Below, piece after piece: positions 22,218 through 29,688 of a DNA stretch of 64,000 bases. The DNA comes from Fusobacterium ulcerans ATCC 49185. Lineage in GTDB: Bacteria > Fusobacteriota > Fusobacteriia > Fusobacteriales > Fusobacteriaceae. The first letter of the stretch is position 1. Each line of letters starts with the position of its first letter. The stretch covers positions 3,348,001 to 3,412,000 of the forward strand of contig NZ_LR215979.1 in assembly GCF_900683735.1 (NCBI RefSeq). The letters run 5' to 3'. The position numbers and the translations under genes are program-made. Under the pieces are notes generated by a model, which had not been told where the DNA came from, made no database searches, and saw only the letters and a program-made list of their open reading frames with translations.

Positions 22218-23068
22218 TGAAGATACTTGAAAATCATGAAATGAAGCTGCACTCTAATATGAAAGTAGGGGGAACAGCAAAAAAATTTATAACTGTAGAA
22301 GATAAAAATGAACTTAAAGAGATATTTGAAAAAAATAGTAATATTTTTCTCATTGGAAATGGAACTAATACTCTGATAGATGAGGGAAATTTAGATATGA
22401 CTTTTGTTTCTCTGAAAGAGTTTGATAGTATAAGAGAACTGGAAAGAGGTCTGATAGAAGTAGAAGCTGGGCTGGATTTCAATAAGCTTATTGCTTATAT
22501 GAACAAAAATAACTACAGCGGGCTGGAAAATCTTGCTGGAATACCTGGAAGTGTAGGGGGACTTGTCTACATGAATGGGGGAGCTTATGGAAGTGAAATC
22601 TTTGACTGTATAAGTGAAGTTGAAATATTTGATGAAAATCATGAAATAAGAAGAATAAAAAAAGAGGATTTAGATTTTTCTTATAGAAGAACTGAGATAC
22701 AAAGTAAAAAATGGATAATAATAAGTGCTGTATTTAAGTTCAAAGATGGATTTAATCTCCAAAAAGTTGTAGAAATACAAGCTTTGAGAGAGAGTAAACA
22801 GCCTTTGGATCTCCCTAATCTTGGAAGTACTTTCAAAAATCCAGCTGGGGACTTCTCAGCAAGGCTTATATCAGAGGCTGGATTGAAAGGGACTGTTATA
22901 GGTGGAGCTCAGATATCAGAAAAACACCCTAATTTCATAGTCAATAAAGGAACTGCTACATTCAAAGATATTTCTGAAATACTGAAGCTGGTAAAGAAGA
23001 CTATAAGCGAAAAATATGGAATAAACCTTGAAGAAGAAATAATAATAATTAAAAATTCGGATAAATAG
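22217..23068 (+). CDS. murB: UDP-N-acetylenolpyruvoylglucosamine reductase
   Basis: 283 residues, FAD enzyme that reduces UDP-GlcNAc-enolpyruvate to UDP-MurNAc. FAD-binding GNGTNTLIDEG (about 46-56) and LAGIPGSVGGLVYMNGGAYG (about 106-125) are visible; SYRRTEIQ (about 156), the catalytic-Ser segment NLGSTFKNP (about 201) and a C-terminal Glu (NLEEEI) complete the active site. Size and lack of the Tyr-loop insert fit type II MurB. The ATG overlaps the murC stop, so translation is coupled. Confidence 0.96.
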   Translation: MKILENHEMKLHSNMKVGGTAKKFITVEDKNELKEIFEKNSNIFLIGNGTNTLIDEGNLDMTFVSLKEFDSIRELERGLIEVEAGLDFNKLIAYMNKNNYSGLENLAGIPGSVGGLVYMNGGAYGSEIFDCISEVEIFDENHEIRRIKKEDLDFSYRRTEIQSKKWIIISAVFKFKDGFNLQKVVEIQALRESKQPLDLPNLGSTFKNPAGDFSARLISEAGLKGTVIGGAQISEKHPNFIVNKGTATFKDISEILKLVKKTISEKYGINLEEEIIIIKNSDK

Positions 23069-23079
23069 GGGGAATAATT

Positions 23080-23946
23080 TTGAAGATAGCAGTATTTATG
23101 GGAGGAATATCTTCTGAAAGAGAAGTATCTCTCAACAGTGGAAAAGCAATTTTAGAAAGCCTTTTAAAACAAGGCTATGATGCATATGGAATCGATGTTA
23201 CAAAAGAAAATCTTGTTTCAGCTTTTATTGAAAATGAATATGATTTTGCATATCTTGCATTTCATGGAGGATTTGGAGAAGATGGAAGAGTACAGGGACT
23301 TCTTGATATGCTTGGAAAACCATATACTGGATCAGGAGCAGAGGCAAGCGGAATAGCTATGGATAAAGTTATTACTAAAAAACTTGCTGAAAGTGCAGGA
23401 GTAAGAACTGCAAAGAATTATGATAAGGTATCTGATATAGATTCATATCCTGTTGTAATCAAACCTGCTCTAGAAGGTTCAAGTGTAGGAATATTCTTCT
23501 GCCATAACAGAGAAGAAGCTGAAAAAGCAGCAGCAGAACTTGCTGGGAAAAAAATAGTTATAGAAGAAATGATAACTGGGGATGAACTTACTGTTGGAGT
23601 TATCAATGGAGAGGGAATTGGAGTACTTAGAATAATTCCTAAAAATGAATTTTATGACTATGAATCAAAATATGCTGAAGGGGGATCAGTACATGAATAC
23701 CCTGCTAAAATAGATAAAAAAGCATATGATGAGGCTCTTGAAAATGCTGTAAAGGTACATAATGTGCTTGGACTTGCAGGAATATCAAGAAGTGATTTTA
23801 TTCTTAAAGATGATAAAGTATATTTCCTTGAAGTAAATACACTTCCTGGAATGACAAAAACAAGTCTTATTCCAGATCTGGCAACTTTAAAAGGATATAC
23901 ATATGATGATGTTGTAAAAATAATGGTAGAAACATTTAAAAGATAG
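23080..23946 (+). CDS. ddl: D-alanine--D-alanine ligase
   Basis: 288 residues, slightly shorter than E. coli DdlB. ATP-grasp enzyme making the D-Ala-D-Ala dipeptide used by MurF. Motifs: GGISSEREVSLNSG (5-18), AFHGGFGEDGRVQGLL (about 60-75), VVIKPALEGSSVG (about 126), EVNTLPGMT (about 248). TTG start at 23080 follows GGGGGAA at a spacing of 5. It sits directly before ftsQ, as in many bacteria. Confidence 0.96.
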   Translation: MKIAVFMGGISSEREVSLNSGKAILESLLKQGYDAYGIDVTKENLVSAFIENEYDFAYLAFHGGFGEDGRVQGLLDMLGKPYTGSGAEASGIAMDKVITKKLAESAGVRTAKNYDKVSDIDSYPVVIKPALEGSSVGIFFCHNREEAEKAAAELAGKKIVIEEMITGDELTVGVINGEGIGVLRIIPKNEFYDYESKYAEGGSVHEYPAKIDKKAYDEALENAVKVHNVLGLAGISRSDFILKDDKVYFLEVNTLPGMTKTSLIPDLATLKGYTYDDVVKIMVETFKR

Positions 23947-23973
23947 ATCAAATCTAAAAGTGAGGAGATTTTT

Positions 23974-24669
23974 TTGAAATTTATAATAAGACTTTTCACA
24001 ATATTAGGAATAAGCTTTTTAGTTTTCTCTATTCCTTCTCAATTTTTAAAGCTGGATTTCTTTAAGATAAAGAAGGTTAATATAAAAGGTGAGCCAAAAT
24101 TATTATTAAGGGAATTGACAGAACTAGGGAAAACAACATATAATAAGAACATATGGGATTTAGATTTTAAGAGCATAGAAGATATATTGAAAAAGGATGT
24201 CAGAGTAAAAAATGCCAGTGTAGAAAATAATGCATTGGGAGAACTCACTATAATTGTAGAGGAAAAAGAGCTATTTTACTACGCCCAGATCAAGGATAAA
24301 ATATATTTAGTGGATTCAGAAGGAGTAGTCTTTGGGACTTTTAATGAAAAAGAAAAGAAGGATATTCCCCTTATTTCAGTAAATGAAAAAGAGGATATAA
24401 AGAGCCTGCTAAATGTTTTAGTTTTGATGGATGACTACATATTAAAAGAATTAGTGTCTCAAATCTACATAAAAGATAAAAATTGCATTGAAATAATCCT
24501 TGTAGATGGTACAATAATAAAAACCAATGAAGAGATAAAAAGAGAAAAATATAAGGTTGTAGAAACTTTATATTCGGAACTTATCAAAAGCAAAAAAGTA
24601 GAATATATAGATTTGAGATTCAATGACTTTATAGTAAAAAGTTTGGGGGATAAAAGCGATGACAGATAA
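23974..24669 (+). CDS. ftsQ: Cell division protein FtsQ/DivIB-like (POTRA domain)
   Basis: 231 residues: short cytoplasmic tail, one membrane span (about 5-20), then a POTRA-like domain (FKIKKVNIKGEPKLL onward, about 29-95) and a beta domain. Known role: bitopic scaffold of the divisome that recruits FtsL/FtsB and activates septal synthesis. Identity rests on topology and on location between ddl and ftsA more than on sequence conservation. TTG start 23974 after GAGGAG. It overlaps ftsA by 11 nt. Confidence 0.88.
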   Translation: MKFIIRLFTILGISFLVFSIPSQFLKLDFFKIKKVNIKGEPKLLLRELTELGKTTYNKNIWDLDFKSIEDILKKDVRVKNASVENNALGELTIIVEEKELFYYAQIKDKIYLVDSEGVVFGTFNEKEKKDIPLISVNEKEDIKSLLNVLVLMDDYILKELVSQIYIKDKNCIEIILVDGTIIKTNEEIKREKYKVVETLYSELIKSKKVEYIDLRFNDFIVKSLGDKSDDR

Positions 24670-25960
24670 TAGAGATAGTATAATAAAAACAGCAGTAGAT
24701 ATAGGAAATATGAAAATAAAAGCTGTCACTGGAGAATTATCTGCTGACGGTGAACACCTGAGGATATTAGGATATGTGGAAGTTCCAAGCCGTGGTATGA
24801 AAAAATCAGTCGTGGAAAATCCAGAGGAGCTTAGTCACTGTCTAGCTTATGCACTGGGACAGCTGAGAGAGCAGACTAGTATTCCTATTGAAAAAGTATC
24901 CATAGGTATAGGTGGAGAAGCTATTAAATCAAGAACTACCAATGTGAGATATTCTTTTGATGAAAAAGAAATCGGAGAGAAAGAGGTAGATACACTGATC
25001 AGAATGGCTGAACATGAGCTTCTTACAGGCAAAGAAAGAGTATTAAAAAGAGAAATATATAATATTAGAGTAAATAATTCAGGGATAATCAAAAACCCAA
25101 TAGGAGTAACTGGAAAAGAGATGCAGGGAGATGTCCATCTGATATATATAGATGAAGCAGAAGCTGAGAAATTGGTGGAAGTAGTAAATAGAGTGGGATT
25201 GGAAGCAGAAAATGTTCTTTTAAATGCTTATGCCTCTGCTAAAGCTTCTCTTGATGATGAAGATAGGAGAATGGGAGTTGCTCTGATTGATATTGGGGAA
25301 GGCTCAACAGATATAATCCTATTTAAGAACGATAAACTTATCTATTCAAAATCACTTCCATTAGGTGGAATGCACTATGTCAATGACATAAGTTATCTAT
25401 TCCAGATATCTAAACAGGAAGCTTTTGAAATTTTATCAAAACTGAAAGATAAAGATATACACGAAGAACATATATTCTGTGGTGATACTAAAAAGGTATC
25501 AGTAGCAGATATAAAAAATATAATAGATGCAAGAACAGAAGACATAATCAGCTTTATTACTCAAACTATTGAGGAATCTGGATTTAACGGATACCTTGGA
25601 AAAGGTTTGGTTTTAACAGGAGGAGCTATTGTTATTGATGGCCTTCTTGAAAAAATAAATAAAAAAACAGGATATGTTGTGAGAAAGGTGCTTCCTCATG
25701 CTTTTCGAGGTTTGGAGGATGTAGATGCCAGTATGGCTACAGTTATAGGAATCTTCAGTGAAATAATGGAAGAAGAGTATAACAGAATGCAGTCAGGTTT
25801 TTATTCGCAGCAGAATGAATCTGAAGATCCTTCAAGAGTTACAGCAGAAGAGTCTGAAGAGGACGACTTGGATAAATTACTAGAAAATGATAAAAATAAC
25901 AGCAAAAAGAAAAGTGGAACACTCAGCAGTATAAAAAACTGGTTTTCTAATTTTATTTAA
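24659..25960 (+). CDS. ftsA: Cell division protein FtsA
   Basis: 433 residues, actin-like ATPase that tethers FtsZ to the membrane. Visible: N-terminal TAVDIGNMKIKAVTGEL phosphate loop (10-26), a 1C domain, DIGEGSTDIILF phosphate 2 (about 211), LTGGAIVIDGL adenosine motif (about 321). An acidic/charged linker (about 383-420) leads to a C-terminal amphipathic helix ending LSSIKNWFSNFI, the membrane-targeting sequence. Overlaps ftsQ and precedes ftsZ. Confidence 0.97.
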   Translation: MTDNRDSIIKTAVDIGNMKIKAVTGELSADGEHLRILGYVEVPSRGMKKSVVENPEELSHCLAYALGQLREQTSIPIEKVSIGIGGEAIKSRTTNVRYSFDEKEIGEKEVDTLIRMAEHELLTGKERVLKREIYNIRVNNSGIIKNPIGVTGKEMQGDVHLIYIDEAEAEKLVEVVNRVGLEAENVLLNAYASAKASLDDEDRRMGVALIDIGEGSTDIILFKNDKLIYSKSLPLGGMHYVNDISYLFQISKQEAFEILSKLKDKDIHEEHIFCGDTKKVSVADIKNIIDARTEDIISFITQTIEESGFNGYLGKGLVLTGGAIVIDGLLEKINKKTGYVVRKVLPHAFRGLEDVDASMATVIGIFSEIMEEEYNRMQSGFYSQQNESEDPSRVTAEESEEDDLDKLLENDKNNSKKKSGTLSSIKNWFSNFI

Positions 25961-25990
25961 ATTCGGAAGGAAATGATAAAAGGGGGTATT

Positions 25991-27064
25991 ATGTTGATAG
26001 ATCAAGATTTAGTTAAGATAAAGGTATTAGGAGCTGGAGGAGCTGGAGGAAATGCGATCAATGATATGATCGAATCTGGAGTAGGAGGAGTAGAATATAT
26101 TGCTGCCAACACAGATGCTCAAGATTTAAATAAATCTCTGGCTGACATAAGAATTCAACTTGGAGAAAAATTAACAAGAGGACTTGGAGCTGGAGCTGAT
26201 CCTGAAATAGGGAGACAGGCAGCAGAAGAGGATGTAGAAAAAATCAAAAATCTTTTAGAAGAAACAGATATGCTTTTCATAACAGCAGGAATGGGAGGAG
26301 GAACTGGAACAGGAGCTGCTCCAGTAATTGCTAAGGTAGCAAAAGAACTTGGAGTATTGACTGTAGCAGTTGTAACAAGACCATTCTCTTTTGAAGGGAA
26401 GAAAAGAAAAAATAATGCTGATATAGGTGTTGAGAACCTTAAAAAAGCTGTAGATGCTTTAGTAATAATACCAAATGACAAACTTTTTGAATTACCTGAT
26501 AAAACAATAACTTTGCAAAATGCATTCAAAGAAGCAAATAATATCCTGAAAATAGGTATCAGAGGTGTTGCAGACCTTATGATTGGTAATGGACTTATTA
26601 ATCTGGATTTTGCTGATATCAAAGCAACAATGATGAATTCTGGTGTGGCTGTCCTTGGATTTGGAGAGGGAGAAGGGGAAAACAGAGCTGTAAAAGCTAC
26701 TGAAAAAGCATTGCTATCTCCATTACTTGAAAAATCTATACTTGGAGCAAGCAAAATACTTATTAATATAACTGGTGCACCTGATATAACTCTTATGGAA
26801 GCTCAGACAATTTCTGATATGATTAGAGATGCAGCTGGAAAAACTGCTGATGATGTTATGTTCGGGCTTGTTATTGATCCAGAAGTTGGGGATAGAGTAC
26901 AAGTTACTATTATAGCTAACAACTTTGTAAATGAACAGGAGAAAAGCGAGCCATTTATCAATGTAGATGCTAAGAAACCTGTAACAGTTGTTACTCCAGA
27001 AGAAGCAGATGTAAAAAGATCTGAACTTGATCTTCCACCTTGGATAAGAAGTTCTAAAAAATAA
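25991..27064 (+). CDS. ftsZ: Cell division protein FtsZ
   Basis: 357 residues from ATG 25991 (AGGGGG 4 nt upstream; an ATG at 25973 is the alternative). Tubulin-like GTPase forming the Z ring. The tubulin signature GGGTGTGAAP (about 99-108), N-terminal GAGGAGGNAIN and synergy-loop NLDFADIKATM (about 203) are present. The C-terminal linker is only about 30 residues and ends in the FtsA/ZapA-binding peptide DLPPWIRSSKK. Last gene of the mur/fts cluster. Confidence 0.98.
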   Translation: MLIDQDLVKIKVLGAGGAGGNAINDMIESGVGGVEYIAANTDAQDLNKSLADIRIQLGEKLTRGLGAGADPEIGRQAAEEDVEKIKNLLEETDMLFITAGMGGGTGTGAAPVIAKVAKELGVLTVAVVTRPFSFEGKKRKNNADIGVENLKKAVDALVIIPNDKLFELPDKTITLQNAFKEANNILKIGIRGVADLMIGNGLINLDFADIKATMMNSGVAVLGFGEGEGENRAVKATEKALLSPLLEKSILGASKILINITGAPDITLMEAQTISDMIRDAAGKTADDVMFGLVIDPEVGDRVQVTIIANNFVNEQEKSEPFINVDAKKPVTVVTPEEADVKRSELDLPPWIRSSKK

Positions 27065-27075
27065 TAAATAAATAC

Positions 27076-27104
27076 TTGAAAAAATCATTGGAAAATGGTA
27101 TAGT
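27076..27104 (+). promoter_or_regulatory. Promoter of rpsF-rpsR
   Basis: TTGAAA (27076-27081), 17 nt, TATAGT (27099-27104), starting 12 nt after the ftsZ stop. The leader contains GCCC...GGGC and AAAA...TTTT complementary segments (27113-27141), which could form a small hairpin; I do not see enough to call the S6:S18-binding motif. Confidence 0.65.
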
Positions 27105-27166
27105 ATTTATTGCCCTGCTCAAAATCAATGTGTTTTGGGCTAAAACCATAGGGAGGAGGTTAAGAA

Positions 27167-27451
27167 ATGAAAAAATATGAAATCATGTACATCATCAACC
27201 CAACAATTTTAGAAGAAGGTAGAGATGCAGTAGTTGAAAAAGTAACAGGAATTTTAACTGCAGCTGGAGCTACAGTAGCTAAAAGTGAAAAATGGGGAGA
27301 AAGAAAATTAGCTTATCCTATTGATAAGAAAAAAACTGGATTCTATGTACTAGCAACTTTTGATATTGATGGAACTCAATTATCAGCAGTTGAAGGAAAG
27401 CTTAACATTACTGAAGAAGTAATGAGATATATCATCGTTAAGCAAGACTAA
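27167..27451 (+). CDS. rpsF: 30S ribosomal protein S6
   Basis: 94 residues, standard S6 length, starting MKKYEIMYIINPTILEEGRD. It binds 16S rRNA with S18 in the platform of the small subunit; its S18 partner is the next gene. GGGAGGAGG lies 6 nt before the ATG. ssb, often between rpsF and rpsR, is absent here. Confidence 0.98.
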   Translation: MKKYEIMYIINPTILEEGRDAVVEKVTGILTAAGATVAKSEKWGERKLAYPIDKKKTGFYVLATFDIDGTQLSAVEGKLNITEEVMRYIIVKQD

Positions 27452-27492
27452 TTATTTTAGAATGTAGTTAAAATCAAGAGGAGGTTATAAAA

Positions 27493-27711
27493 ATGGCAGA
27501 ATTCAGAAGAAGAAGAGCTAAATTAAGAGTTAAAGCTGAAGAAATTGATTATAAAAATGTAGACCTTTTAAAAAGATTTGTATCTGATAAAGGAAAAATC
27601 AATCCTTCTAGAGTAACTGGAGCTAATGCTAAGTTACAAAGAAGAATAGCTAAAGCTATAAAAAGAGCTAGAAACATTGCTTTGATTCCTTATACAAGAG
27701 TTGAAAAATAG
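27493..27711 (+). CDS. rpsR: 30S ribosomal protein S18
   Basis: 72 residues with the conserved core [18 protein letters not shown] and the basic tail [20 protein letters not shown]. It heterodimerises with S6 on the 30S platform. No zinc CxxC ribbon is present, so this is the Zn-independent form. AGAGGAGG precedes the ATG; a terminator follows. Confidence 0.98.
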   Translation: MAEFRRRRAKLRVKAEEIDYKNVDLLKRFVSDKGKINPSRVTGANAKLQRRIAKAIKRARNIALIPYTRVEK

Positions 27712-27719
27712 TTTCTTAC

Positions 27720-27748
27720 AGGTTGGACGTTAAAGTTCAGCCTTTTTT
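27720..27748 (+). terminator. Rho-independent terminator after rpsR
   Basis: AGGTTGGAC and GTTCAGCCT form a 9-bp stem with a 6-nt loop, followed by TTTTTT and further T-rich sequence. Confidence 0.9.
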
Positions 27749-27869
27749 CTTTTTTTGATAATTGTCATAAATACTAATATAAATTCATTTTAAAAGTAAT
27801 TATCAAAAAAATATTATAGACTTTTGGTACTAACATATAAAATGTTTTAGTAGTGTATAGTGGGAACAA

Positions 27870-28043
27870 ATGCATAAATTTCTGATAATAGCAGCAATAG
27901 AATTGCTTCTAGCATTTTCATCTTTTAGCTATAACAGTAATGTACATTCCTGTAATTGCTGGGGCATTTTTTCTAGGATCTTTTATACAGTAAAAATAGA
28001 GGAAGAGATGGATATGCCTTCTGGAAAGAATAATAATATATAA
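27870..28043 (+). pseudogene. 57-codon ORF, possibly a frameshifted small membrane protein
   Basis: ATG 27870 to TAA 28043 encodes 57 residues with a hydrophobic start MHKFLIIAAIELLLAFSSF. After about residue 20 the product becomes polar and Cys-containing, while another frame of the same DNA (about 27930-27993) reads AITVMYIPVIAGAFFLGSFI, a convincing second membrane segment. This suggests one original two-span protein split by a frameshift near 27925. No strong Shine-Dalgarno is seen. The family is not recognised. Confidence 0.35.
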
Positions 28044-28048
28044 AATTA

Positions 28049-28078
28049 GGACCAGTTGAGATAATCAACTGGCCCTTT
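28049..28078. terminator. Bidirectional terminator before the sigma-54 regulator's 3' end
   Basis: CCAGTTGA and TCAACTGG form a perfect 8-bp stem with a 5-nt loop, extended by GG/CC beyond one bulge. CTTTTG follows on the plus strand and TAATTTTA on the minus strand. It lies between convergent units. Confidence 0.75.
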
Positions 28079-28085
28079 TGAATTT

Positions 28086-29477
28086 TTAGTAATTAATATC
28101 TTTTTTTAAATCATATTTTTTAATTTTATGATTAAGAAGCTGTCGAGAAATTTTAAGAGTATCTGCCAATTCTGAAAATGAGCAAGTGTTTTTAGAAGCT
28201 GTGATTATATAATTTTTTTCAAAATTTTCAAGAGCAGTATTTAAAGATTCATTTTTATAAGTACTATTAGGTACAGGACTGCTGCAATGGTTTAATTTAT
28301 TATCAGCTGTTAAAATATAATCAGGAATGTCACATAATTCTATGATATCAGATGAGGCAAAGTTGAAAGCTGTTTCAATTACATTTTTTAATTCTCTCAC
28401 ATTTCCAGGCCATGTATAATCACCAAAGATATTCAAAACATTTTTTGAAATACCAGATATAGACATATTCATTTTTTTATTGTAAAGGTTGATAAAAAAA
28501 TGGGATAGTTTTTCTATATCTTTTTTTCTTTCAGCTAGTGCAGGAGTTTTTAACTGAACACTTGATAATCTGTAAAAGAGATCAGGGCGAATTCTTTTTT
28601 CAGCAAGACAGACTTCAGGAACTTCATTGATTGCTGCTATTATACGAACATCTACTTCTTTAGTTTCGATTCCTCCTATCCTTGTTATTTTTTTGTCTTC
28701 TATTATTCTTAAAAGTTTTGCCTGCATATTGAGGTTCATAGAGTTGATTTCATCTAAAAAAATTGTTCCCCCATCTGCCATCTCAAAAATTCCAGGTCTA
28801 TTTATAGCATCAGTATAACTCCCTTTTGTAGTTCCAAATAAAATACTCTCCAAAAGGTTATCAGGGATAGCTGCACAGTTTTGTGAAATAAATATTTTGT
28901 TTTTCCTGTCACTGTTGCTATGAATAGACTGAGCTACCATTTCTTTTCCTGTTCCTGTTTCTCCATATATAAATACATTTGAATTAGTTCTGGAAACTTT
29001 GGATATCTTATTTTTTAAGGCTGTAATTTCTTCAGAAGTTCCTATTATATCATCAATAGTATAGAGTTCATTGGAACATGGAGCTAATATATTTGAATGG
29101 TTGGTAAAGTTATTTTTTTTAAAGTTGCTTACAAACCTTACTGTATTTACAGCTCCTATGACTTTATCATCTGCAATGATAGGGATTGTACTGTCAACTA
29201 TAGGTTCTTTTTTTCCATTGCTGTAAATAATAACCTGAGTATTATTCAGAGAAGTTTCTCTATATTTTACTGCTTTGTAGAAAGTAGAAGATTCCTCAGT
29301 AATATTTGCAAAAATATCAAGAGGTGTTTTTCCAATAGCTGCTTTTACATCAACACTTCCAAGTCCAGAAGCAGAAAAATATTTACAGTACCTTATAATC
29401 AGGTTTTCGTCTACAACCATTATTCCATCAAAGGAATTATCTATCATTTTTATTAAATCAATATAGTTCTCAATCAT
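28086..29477 (-). CDS. Sigma-54-dependent enhancer-binding regulator (PAS-AAA+-Fis HTH)
   Basis: 463 residues. A PAS sensor (about 10-118) is followed by the AAA+ domain with Walker A GETGTGK (172-178), Walker B GGTIFLDE (236-243), an RPDLFYRL sensor segment and the WPGNVREL motif, then a Fis-type helix-turn-helix (about 425-458, SFSELADTLKISRQLLNHKI). The sigma-54 contact loop reads GSYTDA (219-224) instead of GAFTGA. Overall it resembles RocR-type regulators of amino-acid catabolism. GGGAGGG precedes the ATG. It is transcribed divergently from an amidohydrolase-BrnQ operon that has a consensus -24/-12 promoter, so that operon is its probable target. The ligand is unknown. Confidence 0.92.
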   Translation of the reverse strand: MIENYIDLIKMIDNSFDGIMVVDENLIIRYCKYFSASGLGSVDVKAAIGKTPLDIFANITEESSTFYKAVKYRETSLNNTQVIIYSNGKKEPIVDSTIPIIADDKVIGAVNTVRFVSNFKKNNFTNHSNILAPCSNELYTIDDIIGTSEEITALKNKISKVSRTNSNVFIYGETGTGKEMVAQSIHSNSDRKNKIFISQNCAAIPDNLLESILFGTTKGSYTDAINRPGIFEMADGGTIFLDEINSMNLNMQAKLLRIIEDKKITRIGGIETKEVDVRIIAAINEVPEVCLAEKRIRPDLFYRLSSVQLKTPALAERKKDIEKLSHFFINLYNKKMNMSISGISKNVLNIFGDYTWPGNVRELKNVIETAFNFASSDIIELCDIPDYILTADNKLNHCSSPVPNSTYKNESLNTALENFEKNYIITASKNTCSFSELADTLKISRQLLNHKIKKYDLKKDINY

Positions 29478-29522
29478 TTTAATCCCTCCCTTTGAATTAC
29501 TTTAACATATTTGTAATAGTAA

Positions 29523-29559
29523 TGTAAAATATTTTTTACAAAAGAGTAAAAAAATTTAC
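29523..29559. promoter_or_regulatory. Two tandem inverted repeats, candidate enhancer (UAS)
   Basis: TGTAAAA-TATT-TTTTACA (29523-29540) and GTAAA-AAAA-TTTAC (29546-29559) share the GTAAA/TTTAC arms. Their centres are 21 bp apart, two helical turns. They lie about 80-110 bp upstream of the -24/-12 promoter, the normal distance for an enhancer bound by a Fis-type regulator. The binding protein is inferred from context. Confidence 0.6.
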
Positions 29560-29634
29560 AGTTTCTTAAATGAATAGAAATGTATTTGAGTATAAAAATT
29601 ATATATTTTAGAGAAAAGTGGAGCTAATAAAATA

Positions 29635-29651
29635 TTGGCATAAAAATTGCT
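29635..29651 (+). promoter_or_regulatory. Sigma-54 (-24/-12) promoter
   Basis: TTGGCATAAAAATTGCT matches the YTGGCAYRNNNNTTGCW consensus at every defined position, with GG at 29637-29638 and GC at 29649-29650. It sits 38 nt before the amidohydrolase ATG and faces away from the regulator gene. RpoN itself is not in the window. Confidence 0.85.
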
Positions 29652-29688
29652 TTTAATTAAAACAATGAAATTTAAGGAGGGGAATAAA

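Noticed and set aside
27105-27166. S6:S18-binding leader motif before rpsF
   Set aside because: Complementary GCCC/GGGC segments are present, but I could not find the conserved loop sequence of that motif, so only a possible hairpin is noted.
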